64,000 bases of DNA from Paenibacillus ottowii (GCF_006874425.1 NZ_VIJZ01000013.1:42116-106115); one strand, 5' to 3'. Positions 31,323 through 41,312 are shown, counted from the first letter of the stretch. Notes: generated by a model not told the origin, from the letters alone. Translations and numbers: made by a program.

Positions 31323-31984
31323 TGATTACAGGAACAACGATAACTTGGGATCAGCTGTGGGAAGCTTTGTATGAATCCGTACTCATGGTCAGCATATCAT
31401 TATTTATTGGTGCTCTGATTGGTATCCCTATCGGTATTTTACTCGTCGTCACCCGTCCAGGCGGAATTTTGGAGAACAAATGGCTGTACAATCTTTTGAA
31501 TCCGATCATTAACATTGTTCGTTCCCTACCGTTTATTATTTTGCTGATCGCGATCATTCCATTAACCCGTTTGATTGTGCACACATCCATTGGGACTAGT
31601 GCAGCGATTGTCCCCTTGATTATATATATAGCACCCTATATCGGCAGGCTGGTTGAAAATTCGCTGTTGGAGGTCAATCCGGGGATACTAGAGGCAGCAG
31701 ATGCGATGGGAGCGACCCCGTTCCAGGTCATTCGCTACTTTTTGCTGCCCGAGGCATTCAGCTCCCTGATTTTATCGTTAACAACAGCTGCCATTGGATT
31801 AATTGGTGCAACTGCTATGGCGGGTGCGGTCGGCGGCGGCGGAATTGGCGACCTGGCGATAGCGTATGGCTATCAACGTTTTGATACGCTGGTTATGCTG
31901 ATTACCGTTATCATTCTAGTCGTGTTTGTACAAGGTGTTCAGTCTTTGGGCAATCTGCTCTCCCGCAAAGTTCGCAGGGGTTAA
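31319..31984 (+). CDS. metP: Methionine ABC transporter permease MetP (MetI)
   Basis: A 221-residue permease with five helices. TRPGGILENKWLYNLLNPIINIVRSLPFIILLIAIIPLTR and the EAA loop EAADAMGATPFQVIRYFLLPEAFSSLI are typical of MetI/MetP, as is GGGGIGDLAIAYGYQRF. It forms the membrane channel with MetN. The usual third gene, the MetQ binding lipoprotein, does not follow; a terminator and a pseudogene come next. MetQ must be elsewhere, or the pair works with a distant lipoprotein. Confidence 0.93.
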   Translation: MMITGTTITWDQLWEALYESVLMVSISLFIGALIGIPIGILLVVTRPGGILENKWLYNLLNPIINIVRSLPFIILLIAIIPLTRLIVHTSIGTSAAIVPLIIYIAPYIGRLVENSLLEVNPGILEAADAMGATPFQVIRYFLLPEAFSSLILSLTTAAIGLIGATAMAGAVGGGGIGDLAIAYGYQRFDTLVMLITVIILVVFVQGVQSLGNLLSRKVRRG

Positions 31985-32012
31985 TGAATGTTTTAATTTA
32001 CAATTTCTGATC

Positions 32013-32048
32013 AAGAAACGCCCTATGTAATGGATAGGGCGTTTCTTG
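32013..32048. terminator. Terminator of metNP
   Basis: AAGAAACGCCCTAT, 7-base loop, ATAGGGCGTTTCTT: perfect 14-base stem, usable on both strands. Confidence 0.88.
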
Positions 32049-32073
32049 TCGTTTCATATATTGAAAATGTCAT

Positions 32074-32930
32074 TTACTGAGCGCCAATGACCGGATGAGG
32101 AACATATGATTCTTCCAGCGATGCAATTTCTTCAGGCGTTAATGTAATGGAAAGAGCAGCTACGGCATCCTCAAGATGAGACGTTTTCGTAGCACCGATA
32201 ATGGGAGCTGTGACCGGTTCTTTTTGCAGCAACCAAGCAAGTGCGATCTGAACGCGGGGAACTTTACGTTGTTCTGCGATAGTCGCAACCTGCTCCACGA
32301 TCAATCGGTCAGTATTTGCAGTCGCATCGTATTTCGATTTCGCAACTTGGTCGGTTTCAGACCGATGGGTTTTTTCCTGCACATCGCGTGTCAGTCTTCC
32401 ACCTGCGAGTGGGCTGTATGGAATTACGCCGATTTTTTCTTCCTTGCAAAGCGGTAGCATCTCTCTTTCCTCTTCACGATATAAGAGGTTCAAATGATTT
32501 TGCATCGATATAAATCGCGTCCATCCATTTCTCTCGGCGACATGTAATGCCTTTAGAAACTGCCATGCGTACATGGCAGAAGCACCAATATATCTGGCCT
32601 TCCCGGCCTTCACAACCTCATGTAATGCTTCCATCGTCTCTTCAATAGGGGGATTGTAATCCCACCGATGGATTTGATACAGATCGACATAATCTGTTCC
32701 CAGTCGCTTAAGGCTCTTATCAATTTCGCTCAGCTAGTCCCATCTGAATTTACATTTGCGGTATCAAAAAAATTGATGCCTAGCTCCAGAGCTTTTTTGA
32801 TAATTGGACGACTGCGCTCTTCATCTAGTATCCATGGATGAATCCACCGTTCTGCCACCCCAAAGCCCATGCATCCCAAACAAAGCGGGGATACATCCAG
32901 GCCGGTATTACCAAGTTTGACATAGTCCAT
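32074..32930 (-). pseudogene. Aldo/keto reductase (YajO-like), inactivated by an internal deletion and frameshift
   Basis: Two pieces of one aldo/keto reductase. The first starts at 32930 (MDYVKLGNTGLDVSPLCLG) and stops at 32730 after FFDTANVNSDGTS. The second continues in another frame from about 32727 (LSEIDKSLKRLGTDYVDLYQ) to the stop at 32074 and includes GKARYIGASAMYAWQF and ALAWLLQKEP. In intact relatives about 40 residues (including the catalytic Lys region) separate those two blocks. So roughly 120 bases plus a frame are lost near 32727-32733. An internal ATG at 32634 could only give a fragment without the cofactor-binding start. Confidence 0.88.
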
Positions 32931-33209
32931 TTGATCATACCTCGCTTTCCTAGCAATTGTTTTATCCAAATGCAGTCTAATCTAGCTGCTTCCACCGGAT
33001 ATTATTACACTTGGAGTTCACTCTAAGTCAAGCAATTTTGCTGTGTGAATTCATTTGTATAGGTCTAATTGTTCAGAATTGGTTCAGTGGGGTTTCATAT
33101 AATCCTCTTAGCATAGTTCCTTGGTTGTATAAAACGTAGAACTAAACATGACTAAAGACTTTGATGAAACCGGATATATGCCAATAAATAGCATCTAGGA
33201 GTGAAAAAG

Positions 33210-36200
33210 TTGAAACTTGTAAATCGAAATAAATGGATTGCATCGGCCATGGTATTAGGAATTGCTTCAGGCTCTATCGTATCTCTACCTTGGCTGGGGA
33301 GTGCTCAGACTGCCTATGCAGCGACAGCAGATGCACAAAGTGAAACTGGATTTGTAGCGCAAGCTCGGACTTTGGGTTTGATGACAGGAGGGAACCAGGG
33401 CGATTTTATGGCACAAAAGAATTTGACCCGCGCAGAAGCGGCTAAAATTTTGTGCAGTCTGTTCCAGCTGGAAGTTAACAATCAGCCGCAGACTTCTTTT
33501 ATGGATGTGTCCTCGGATGCATGGGGTGCTCCCTATATTGAGGCTGTACGTGCAGCCGGGTATATGACAGGCAACGGAGAACTGTTCCGTCCAGGGGATG
33601 CCATTACCAAGGAAGAACTAATTGTTTCGCTCGTACGTGCAATGAACTTGCAGGATACAAGTACTGCGGATGCACAGCAAAATGCAGTTCAAGTAGCTCG
33701 CAATTATGGTTTGTTATCAGAGGATGCTTCTGCAACGGATTTGAAAAATCCATTGAACCGGGAAAATAGTGCGGAAGTATTCGTCAGCCTGCTGGATCAT
33801 CCAGTAGGAGAAGTGAAATCAGAGGGGAATACGGTTCGAATCGGAAATATCCCCTATCAGCTGGAAGGATCTTTGCAAGGTTTGTTTGGTGAAAATAATA
33901 AAGCGGTATTAAAAGGGGCAAAAATCGATCTTAACCGTAATTTGCGAACGCTCACAGGTGTAAAGAAGCTGGAAATTAATGCAGACGGCGGCGTATTTGA
34001 CGGAAAGGGTGTATCTTTCGAGGGACGCCTGATCGTCAATGGTTCGATAACCTTGAAGAACATGTCCTCCACAGGCGTATTAGAAATCAAGGGCTCAGGG
34101 ACTCAGCCTGTATCGGCCATTTTGGAAAATACAACATGGTCCGGTGTGGAACTGGGCTCCAAGGATGCCAAGTTGACTGCAACCGGGACGACAAAGATTG
34201 ACAACCTGACGCTGAAAAATGATGCATCGATCGCGACCGAAGGAAATGCAGCGATTAGTCGTGTTTCATTGCAACAGGGACTAGGCAAGCTGTTGGTGAG
34301 CGGAAGTGTTGGTTTGCTGGATGCATCACAATATGTGGGTGTTCCTTTTATCACACTGGCCAAGGGGGCTGCAATCAACCAGCTCAACCTGCCGGAACAA
34401 AAACAGCCGCAGGATGTTATTGTTAACTATAATGCGATGAAAGAAGCTGTTAGTCTCGTAAATGGTACGACGAACTCATCCTCTGCTGGATCGGTTATCA
34501 CGGATACAGACAGCAAAGATAAGAAGAAACACAACAGTGACATTGTTAGCGTAGACCGCAGTCAGTTGGAGACAGAAGTCCATGCTGCCAAAGAACTGCT
34601 GGAGCGTGCAGGCGAGGGTGGACCGGATCAAGCGCTTTACTCGGCTGTAGCGAAGGAAAGCCTGTCCGTAGCAATCAATCAGGCTATGCTGGTACTGAAC
34701 AATACGGCGGCTACACAGGCAGAAGTGGATCAAGCGCTCAGCACATTGAAACAGGATGTTTCTGTGTACACAACCTCAGCCACAGAGCCGGTGATTGGAA
34801 CACAGGAATTAACTAGACTGATTCAGTTAGCTTCGACTACCCTTGAACAAAACCGAATGGTTGGTGACGAATTTCCACCTCTTTGGGATAACTCACTAAG
34901 TCAAGCGATTCAATTTGGCAACAATGTGTTGGAAGGAAATGCGCCTCAAACTATTGTAGATCGGGAAGCAGAAAGCTTGCGTCGAGTAATAAAGGTATAC
35001 AAAGCATCAGTAAAACTCAGAGATGCCTATCTGCATTTTGTCGATGTAACGGATCGTGTGGATAATTTGAAAACAGATAAAGCGCGTTACAAGTCCTTAG
35101 TAAGGGAAGGATCAAACGTATATATGGATCCATTGGCTACAACTGAGCAGTTGGAAGAATGGACACAAAAGATAGAACTTGCTACAGACTCATTCTTAGC
35201 GCTGCAAGCAGCGGACTTCTCGGTGCTTAAAAATACTTTACAAGAAGCGCAGGTTATCTACGATCAGAATGGTTCTCAAAATGCTGAACTAGACAACCTG
35301 ATTCAGGAATATACAGAGAAGATGCACACTGCTATGACCCAGCAGGACGTATTGAACTTGAACATGGAGCTGAGTCAAAGGCTTACGGAGTTCACTGTGC
35401 CATTGCCTGCTACAACTCGGGAAAAACTGCAGCAGCTGGTTCAAGATATTCAACTAAAACTGCTGTCTAATCCTGTGGCTCGTAATTACTTGAATACGGA
35501 AATGCTGTCTTTAGAGCAACAAACAGGACAAGCCAACTTTGCACTCATTATGCCATTTACTCCTGAGGAGCAATTGGTCATCTCTTATAATCAATTAAGT
35601 CAGGCTAAAGGGACCTATCTTGAAAAATATAACGAGAAAAGACTACAATTGAGAGACAAAGTCATTGAAATGCAGACTTCGATCAATGGGATTTTGCTGC
35701 AAAATTCAGGCGCATTAAGCGCTGAGGCTCAGCAAGCCTTGTCTTCTGCTTCAGAGCATGCCTCTACTTTCTTAGGCTTGTCCAGCTTTGAGTTACAAGA
35801 CGTTGTTCCTGTATATGAGGAGCTGCAACAAGTACAGAGCCAGTATGCTGCACCTATAACGGTGGATACTACGTTGTTGAATCACAATATCAATTTGGCT
35901 AATAATGAAATTTTGACGTTCGGCCGTCATTATACGGAACAAGATAACGAAGAACTTCAAGGGCAAATTAATCTGGCAAACCTTGTGCTTAATAATCCGG
36001 ATAGCACACAGCTACAGGTAGACCAAGCTAATACGGATCTGATTACAGCGTTTGCGAACTACCAGTTCAAATGGATCGTAACTGATCTTGATATCAATGA
36101 GCTTAAGAACATTGCGAACAATCTGCTTACAGTAAATGGTACAGATCCTACGACGGTCTACTTTCACAGAGTAGTGGATGCATTCAATCGTCTGGACCAG

Positions 36201-36677
36201 TATTTGCCTATGCCAGAACTTAAGAAAAATTACATGGATCTGGAAGATGCGATTCAGGAGTATAAAGATTTTGTAGCCAGCCAGCAACAAAGCAGCGCTG
36301 GAGCAACGCCGCCGAGCGATAGCAGCGGAACAGGAAGCGGCGACAGCAGTGGTGGAGCAACACCGCCGAGCGATAGCAGCGGAACAGAAAGCGGCGACAG
36401 CAGTGTTGGAGCAACGCCACCAAGCGATAGCAGCGGAACAGGAAGCGGCGACAGCAGTGTTGGAGCAACACCGCCAAGCGATAGCAGCGGAACAGGAAGC
36501 AGCGACAGCACTGGTGAAGTAACGCCGCCAAGCGATAGCAGCGGAACAGGAAGCGGCGACAGCAGTGTTGGAGCAACGCCACCAAGCGATAGCAGCGGAA
36601 CAGGAAGCGGCGACAGCACTGGTGACGGTGCAGGATCGATTCCTGGCGGCGGTAATGATGACAGTATGATTCCTTAA
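33210..36677 (+). CDS. SLH-domain surface protein with FIVAR-like repeats and a Ser/Gly/Asp repeat tail
   Basis: An exported protein of about 1155 residues. Signal peptide about 1-38 (SAQTAYAATADA). S-layer homology repeats follow (about 48-200; SFMDVSSDAWGAPYIEAVRAAGYMTG and LFRPGDAITKEELIVSLVRAMN), which bind pyruvylated wall polymer. A parallel-beta stretch comes next (about 210-400), then helical repeats. FIVAR-like units with the pattern LNNxxATQxxVDQAxxxL lie near 470-520 and 915-955. The C terminus is six 18-residue copies of GATPPSDSSGTGSGDSS (36300-36623). The TTG at 33210 is preferred: AGGAG is 8 bases away, whereas it overlaps the GTG at 33201. Role: wall-bound adhesin or scaffold, inferred. 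Confidence 0.85.
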   Translation: MKLVNRNKWIASAMVLGIASGSIVSLPWLGSAQTAYAATADAQSETGFVAQARTLGLMTGGNQGDFMAQKNLTRAEAAKILCSLFQLEVNNQPQTSFMDVSSDAWGAPYIEAVRAAGYMTGNGELFRPGDAITKEELIVSLVRAMNLQDTSTADAQQNAVQVARNYGLLSEDASATDLKNPLNRENSAEVFVSLLDHPVGEVKSEGNTVRIGNIPYQLEGSLQGLFGENNKAVLKGAKIDLNRNLRTLTGVKKLEINADGGVFDGKGVSFEGRLIVNGSITLKNMSSTGVLEIKGSGTQPVSAILENTTWSGVELGSKDAKLTATGTTKIDNLTLKNDASIATEGNAAISRVSLQQGLGKLLVSGSVGLLDASQYVGVPFITLAKGAAINQLNLPEQKQPQDVIVNYNAMKEAVSLVNGTTNSSSAGSVITDTDSKDKKKHNSDIVSVDRSQLETEVHAAKELLERAGEGGPDQALYSAVAKESLSVAINQAMLVLNNTAATQAEVDQALSTLKQDVSVYTTSATEPVIGTQELTRLIQLASTTLEQNRMVGDEFPPLWDNSLSQAIQFGNNVLEGNAPQTIVDREAESLRRVIKVYKASVKLRDAYLHFVDVTDRVDNLKTDKARYKSLVREGSNVYMDPLATTEQLEEWTQKIELATDSFLALQAADFSVLKNTLQEAQVIYDQNGSQNAELDNLIQEYTEKMHTAMTQQDVLNLNMELSQRLTEFTVPLPATTREKLQQLVQDIQLKLLSNPVARNYLNTEMLSLEQQTGQANFALIMPFTPEEQLVISYNQLSQAKGTYLEKYNEKRLQLRDKVIEMQTSINGILLQNSGALSAEAQQALSSASEHASTFLGLSSFELQDVVPVYEELQQVQSQYAAPITVDTTLLNHNINLANNEILTFGRHYTEQDNEELQGQINLANLVLNNPDSTQLQVDQANTDLITAFANYQFKWIVTDLDINELKNIANNLLTVNGTDPTTVYFHRVVDAFNRLDQYLPMPELKKNYMDLEDAIQEYKDFVASQQQSSAGATPPSDSSGTGSGDSSGGATPPSDSSGTESGDSSVGATPPSDSSGTGSGDSSVGATPPSDSSGTGSSDSTGEVTPPSDSSGTGSGDSSVGATPPSDSSGTGSGDSTGDGAGSIPGGGNDDSMIP
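36300..36623 (+). repeat. Six tandem 54-bp repeats in the surface-protein tail
   Basis: Each unit begins GGAGCAACGCC or GAAGTAACGCC and codes for 18 residues (GATPPSDSSGTGSGDSSV with small changes). Copies differ at few bases, so expansion and contraction by slippage or recombination is likely. In-frame unit length keeps the protein open. Confidence 0.92.
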
Positions 36678-36710
36678 TAGGAGAGGCTAGAAACTACAAG
36701 TACGTATAGA

Positions 36711-36757
36711 AGGGGACGATTCTGCTCAGATTTTATCTGCGGCGGGCGTCCCTTTTT
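36711..36757 (+). terminator. Terminator of the surface-protein gene
   Basis: GGGGACG (36712-36718) and CGTCCC (36747-36752) with a T run after; inner pairing is partial. Confidence 0.75.
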
Positions 36758-36836
36758 GTATGGACAACGCTTCTAATGTAGCTGAATAAAATAACCGATA
36801 CAAAAGATAGACGTTATTGAAAAGAGCGGAGGATTT

Positions 36837-39800
36837 ATGAAAAAACAGGGTGTTTTATTTTTTATTATACTTCTGCTTGCGGTTGCGTTGCCGGTGTATC
36901 CGTTAGTGTCGGGTGTATTATCCGGAAACAATCATTGGAAAGCTCACAATGGTGTTATTGATTTGCGTAATTGGGATCCCGAAAGAGAAGGTGCTGTACA
37001 GTTGGGGGGAGAGTGGGAATTTTACTCTAATCAGCTTTTACAGCCCTCATCTTTTCAGGAAATACGAGATCAGGATTGGGGAAATCGTCAATATTCGCAG
37101 AAATTGGGCTTAGGCACTGAGTCTTCTGCCAAAATTGTAGATGTGCCTGGCAAATGGAATCAGTGGATGCCTGGGGGACAGGCGACTGGATATGGAACCT
37201 ACCATGTTCGTGTATTGTTACCTGCAAAAACGGAAAATCTGTACGGCATCCATATGCAAAATATTCGCAGTTCCAGCCGAGTATGGATTAACGGAGCAGA
37301 GGTGGGTTCGAGTGGTAGTCCCTCTGTTTCGGCCGACAAGGGCGAACAGGGCAACGTACCCTATGTTGGATTTGCTGCAGTAGACGGACATTCGGCTGAT
37401 ATTACCGTGCATGTGGCTAATTATAGCTATTCCTCCGGGGGGATCATTTATCCGCTGCTGTTTGGTGATTCTGCCAGTATTACGCATAGCCGGGAAGTAG
37501 CGATGGTGGAGGATACTGTACTGGTCGCAGGATTTTTCATCCCTGCCGTATTTTTTATCATGTTGTACCTTTTACGTAAAAAAGAGAAAGCTCTGCTTTA
37601 CTTAGGATGCTGTTGCACTGCGGCTTTATTTTATATTTTGACACATGGGGAAAAGCTGCTGGTTTGGGGAATGCCGGACTTCTCTTATGAATGGGTACTG
37701 AAAATACAGTTATTCTCTTCAACGCTGTTCTATTATTTTTTGATCCGCTATGTTCATCTTTCGACGCAGATTGGTATGAACCGGATCGTGTTGCATCTCT
37801 ATAATTTGACCACTGCATTGATGCTGGGTATGGGACTGTTATTGCCTACACTGACACTCTCATCCTTTGAAGCGTTTATTCTTCTTTTTGGGATAGTCAG
37901 TGTGGGATATGTACTACTGATCTTGATTCGTGGACTTCTTCAACAGACGGATGACGCTGCACTGTTAGTCATTAGTATTATGAGCATTCTCATGATTGTG
38001 GTGACTAATTTTGTGTATATTCTGGGCTGGGGAGAGGTGCGTGGGGTGACAGCCTATGAAATGCTTATATTTGTATTGGCTCAAACGCTGCTGCTGGCCA
38101 AACGTTTTGTAGATTCGTTCATGGAGGTTGAGAACCTCTCACGACGGTTGCTGACACTGGATGGGTTAAAGGACGAATTTCTGGCAAACACGTCACACGA
38201 GCTGCGTACACCTCTACATGGCATTATTAATATCGCTCAGTCCATGCTAGACCGCTATGGGACGCAATTCAATGAGCCGCAAAAGCACAACTTGGTCTTG
38301 ATTGCAAAGGTAGGGCGCAGGCTCTCCTATTTGATTAACGATATTTTGGACTTTTCTAATTTAAAAAATGGAAGATTAGCTTTAAACCGCCGGCCTGTAA
38401 ACGTGCAGGCTGCTGTGAACTCTGTGCTGGAGGTACTGGGTCATACGGTGGGTAAGAAAAAGCTTCAATTCGTTAAAGAATGGCCCACTTCGTTGCCCAA
38501 GGTGGATGCAGATGGGGATCGGCTGAATCAGATCTTATACAACTTATTGGGGAATGCGATGAAATTTACAGAGGAAGGCGAAATCGTAATCTCTGCCAAG
38601 GTGAGAAACCGTGAAATGGAAATCAGTGTGAAGGATACCGGACCAGGTATTGCTCCGGATTATCTTTCGCACATATTTGAACCTTTTAACCGAGGTGTGA
38701 ATGCTGAGGACAAAGGATATAGTGGAACTGGGCTTGGGTTAGGCATCACTCGTCGTCTGGTGGAGCTGCATGGAGGTCATATCCGAGTAGAATCCAGATT
38801 GGGTAAGGGTTCGACTTTTTATTTTACCCTGCCCGTAGCGGAAACTGGGACGCCAGCACATGAAGCTCAAAAAGAGGTTTTGTCTGAGGTCATATTGCAG
38901 CCTGGTGTGACCTCAAGTCAGGATGTGCATTCGCTTGAAGAGGATGCAGTGGAGCAAGTAGGGAATGTTCCCTACAGAGTGCTGGCAGTAGATGATGATG
39001 AGGTGAACCTTCGGGTATTGGAGGAGCTGTTATACACCACAGGCTGTAGCGTGGTGGCTGTGGATCGGGCCGAGGAGGCGCTTCAGCTGCTGAATGGTCG
39101 AACCCGATTTGATCTAGTTATCACGGACTGGATGATGCCAGAAATATCCGGTATTGAGCTGTGCCGACGAATTCGCGAACGGTATTCTCTCTCCGAGCTA
39201 CCCGTATTGCTGCTGACGGCACGCGACCTGCCCGGCGATATCCATGCAGGCTTTATGGCCGGAGCAAATGATTTTCTGCGTAAGCCTGTTGATGCGGAGG
39301 AATTAAAGGCGCGTGTGCGCACTCTGTTGAACATGCGTCATTCGGCAGAGGAAGCGGTTCGTTCGGAGATGGCCTTTTTACAGGCACAAATCAAGCCGCA
39401 CTTTCTGTACAATGCATTAAATGTCATTGTTTCGACCGTAGCAGTAGACCCGGACAAAGCTGCGGAGCTGCTCATGGAGCTGAGTCAGTACTTGCGGGGA
39501 AGCTTTGATTTTCAAAACAGGGAGAATACTGTGCCGCTATCCAAGGAGCTAGAATTGGTAGAATCGTATGTGGCATTGGAAAAAGCCCGATTTGAAGAAC
39601 GGTTACAGGTGACTGTAGAGGTAGGGAGAAACATCCGGTCGCTGATCCCGCCGTTAAGTATTCAGCCCATTGTGGAGAATGCGATACGGCATGGTGTGAT
39701 GCAGCGGGGCACAGGTGGAACGGTGCGCGTAGTTGTACAAGAGGATGGGGCCGACTTTGTGGTCAGCGTGACCGATGACGGGGTAGGGATTCCACCAGAG

Positions 39801-39980
39801 CGACTGCAACAGCTACTGTCGGAGGAGCATGTATCCTCCAGTGTGGGACTGCGTAATATCCATCGCCGTTTGATCCATATGTATGGGGAAGGATTGCGGA
39901 TTGAGAGCAATCCTATGCAAGGGACGACGGTAAGCTTCCGTGTGCCGGAGACGACCTTACCTCACATCGCTGATGAATAA
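36837..39980 (+). CDS. Hybrid sensor histidine kinase with two kinase modules (7TMR-DISM, HisKA, REC, LytS-type)
   Basis: A 1047-residue membrane kinase. N-terminal signal/anchor helix, then an extracellular 7TMR-DISM beta domain (about 30-215, GTYHVRVLLP, RVWINGAEVGSSG) and seven membrane helices (about 220-420). Cytoplasmic part: HisKA with H454 (SHELRTPLHG), HATPase (NLLGNAMKF, DTGPGIA, GTGLGLGI), and receiver with D764 (TDWMMPE). A second, LytS-type kinase ends it, with H855 in QIKPHFLYNALN and its own HATPase (NAIRHG, DDGVGI). The two ATPases belong to different subfamilies. The BTAD regulator at 40135 follows on the same strand and is the expected partner. Ligand unknown. Confidence 0.92.
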   Translation: MKKQGVLFFIILLLAVALPVYPLVSGVLSGNNHWKAHNGVIDLRNWDPEREGAVQLGGEWEFYSNQLLQPSSFQEIRDQDWGNRQYSQKLGLGTESSAKIVDVPGKWNQWMPGGQATGYGTYHVRVLLPAKTENLYGIHMQNIRSSSRVWINGAEVGSSGSPSVSADKGEQGNVPYVGFAAVDGHSADITVHVANYSYSSGGIIYPLLFGDSASITHSREVAMVEDTVLVAGFFIPAVFFIMLYLLRKKEKALLYLGCCCTAALFYILTHGEKLLVWGMPDFSYEWVLKIQLFSSTLFYYFLIRYVHLSTQIGMNRIVLHLYNLTTALMLGMGLLLPTLTLSSFEAFILLFGIVSVGYVLLILIRGLLQQTDDAALLVISIMSILMIVVTNFVYILGWGEVRGVTAYEMLIFVLAQTLLLAKRFVDSFMEVENLSRRLLTLDGLKDEFLANTSHELRTPLHGIINIAQSMLDRYGTQFNEPQKHNLVLIAKVGRRLSYLINDILDFSNLKNGRLALNRRPVNVQAAVNSVLEVLGHTVGKKKLQFVKEWPTSLPKVDADGDRLNQILYNLLGNAMKFTEEGEIVISAKVRNREMEISVKDTGPGIAPDYLSHIFEPFNRGVNAEDKGYSGTGLGLGITRRLVELHGGHIRVESRLGKGSTFYFTLPVAETGTPAHEAQKEVLSEVILQPGVTSSQDVHSLEEDAVEQVGNVPYRVLAVDDDEVNLRVLEELLYTTGCSVVAVDRAEEALQLLNGRTRFDLVITDWMMPEISGIELCRRIRERYSLSELPVLLLTARDLPGDIHAGFMAGANDFLRKPVDAEELKARVRTLLNMRHSAEEAVRSEMAFLQAQIKPHFLYNALNVIVSTVAVDPDKAAELLMELSQYLRGSFDFQNRENTVPLSKELELVESYVALEKARFEERLQVTVEVGRNIRSLIPPLSIQPIVENAIRHGVMQRGTGGTVRVVVQEDGADFVVSVTDDGVGIPPERLQQLLSEEHVSSSVGLRNIHRRLIHMYGEGLRIESNPMQGTTVSFRVPETTLPHIADE

Positions 39981-40134
39981 AAAAATATAGTATACCTGTC
40001 GGAAAAGCTAATGTCACGCCCGTATGGATACGATATATAAAATATAAGAAATTAAAAATCAGATGATAAAACAGATAGCTTGGTCATAGAGCATTGTGAT
40101 GGATGGTTGCAGCAGGAAGGGAGCGCGGACACAG

Positions 40135-41286
40135 ATGAAGGCGATATTGATTGATGATGAAAGGTCGGCATTAACCTACCTGGAACGGTTGTTGGAGGCG
40201 GACGGACGATTAACGGTTATGGGCAAATATACGTCTGCACAAGCCGGGTTGGATCATCTGGCGGCAGAGCGTGTGGATATTGTTTTTATAGATATCGGAA
40301 TGCCTGAGATGAACGGACTGGAGGCCGCCGAGTGGATTCAACAGCTGGACTCACATATTCATATCGTCTTTGTGACTGCGTACTCCGAATATGCTATTGA
40401 AGCATTCGAACTGCAAGCACTGGATTACTTGTTAAAACCTGTTCATGCCCGGCGACTAAATAAAACGTTAGATCGGATTGTAGCCACGCTGGCGGATTCC
40501 CGTCCTTCCAGCTCGGTCGTCGCAGCGGAGCCATTACCCAAAGTGCGTTGTTTTCAAAAGCTTGAAATTTTGGAGGATGGACAAGGAGTCGTGGGAGCGA
40601 AGCCATTCAAATGGCGTACATTAAAGTCGCAGGAGCTATTCTCCTTTTTACTGCATCATGAAGGGGAATGGATTAGCAAGGAGCAATTGCTGGATGCGCT
40701 GTGGCCCGAATATCATTTGGACAAGGCGGTTGTTCATCTACACACGTCCATATACCAGATCCGCAAGGCGTTGAAAGAGCGGATGCAGGATACGAAGCTG
40801 GAATACAACCTGGATCGCTACCGTTTGAACCGTAATGGCTGGGTTACAGATGTGGAGCTATTCGAGCGTGGCATTTCCGAGTGGGCGGCTTCTGGCAATG
40901 GTGGTACACCGCGTATCGAGAACCTGTTGGCTCTATACCGTGGTAATTATCTGGAGGAGCACGATTACCCATGGGCGTATGCAAAAAGAGAAAAACTACG
41001 CAATATGTATCTGGCATGTGCTTCAGAACTGGCTAAGGAAGAGCTTCGTTCAGGTCGTGCCCGCCAGTCTGTCCAGCGCTTGCTCAGCCTACAGCAGAGG
41101 GAGCCCTACTCAGATGATATCTGTGGTCTGCTGCTGACAGCCTATGCCCAGCTGGGCGAATATACAGCTGCCCAAAAGCATTATGAAAGCTTCGTCAGCT
41201 TACTAGAAGATGAGTTGGGTATTGAGCCACAGCAGGTGACGCACCAGTTGTACGTGCAATTGAAAACACAGTCACTACCTGCGTAG
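40135..41286 (+). CDS. Response regulator with receiver, winged-helix and BTAD output domains
   Basis: A 383-residue regulator. Receiver: D7/D8, phosphoacceptor D53 in FIDIGMPEMNG, T81, K101 in LLKPV. Winged helix: FKWRTLKSQELFSFLLHHEGEW and ALWPEYHLDKAVVHLHTSIYQIRKAL (about 155-225). The BTAD helical domain (about 245-383) includes LYRGNYLEEHDYPWA and EDELGIEPQQVTHQLY. The ATG at 40135 has GGAAGGGAG about 11 bases upstream and places the receiver at the start. It follows the hybrid kinase by 154 bases and is a same-length paralogue of 297-1448. Confidence 0.88.
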   Translation: MKAILIDDERSALTYLERLLEADGRLTVMGKYTSAQAGLDHLAAERVDIVFIDIGMPEMNGLEAAEWIQQLDSHIHIVFVTAYSEYAIEAFELQALDYLLKPVHARRLNKTLDRIVATLADSRPSSSVVAAEPLPKVRCFQKLEILEDGQGVVGAKPFKWRTLKSQELFSFLLHHEGEWISKEQLLDALWPEYHLDKAVVHLHTSIYQIRKALKERMQDTKLEYNLDRYRLNRNGWVTDVELFERGISEWAASGNGGTPRIENLLALYRGNYLEEHDYPWAYAKREKLRNMYLACASELAKEELRSGRARQSVQRLLSLQQREPYSDDICGLLLTAYAQLGEYTAAQKHYESFVSLLEDELGIEPQQVTHQLYVQLKTQSLPA

Positions 41287-41312
41287 ACTGCTGTACTGGC
41301 TCAGGTCATATG

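Noticed and set aside
32074..32634. 186-residue aldo/keto reductase as a functional gene
   Set aside because: It lacks the N-terminal third with cofactor and catalytic residues; reading frames on both sides show a broken longer gene.
36220..36619. Two long antisense frames across the surface-protein tail
   Set aside because: They exist only because the 54-bp repeat lacks stops on the other strand; products are Leu/Arg or Pro/Leu repeats with no ribosome-binding site.
36300..36623. Tandem repeats considered as a CRISPR array
   Set aside because: Units are directly adjacent, coding and in frame, with no variable spacers and no cas genes.
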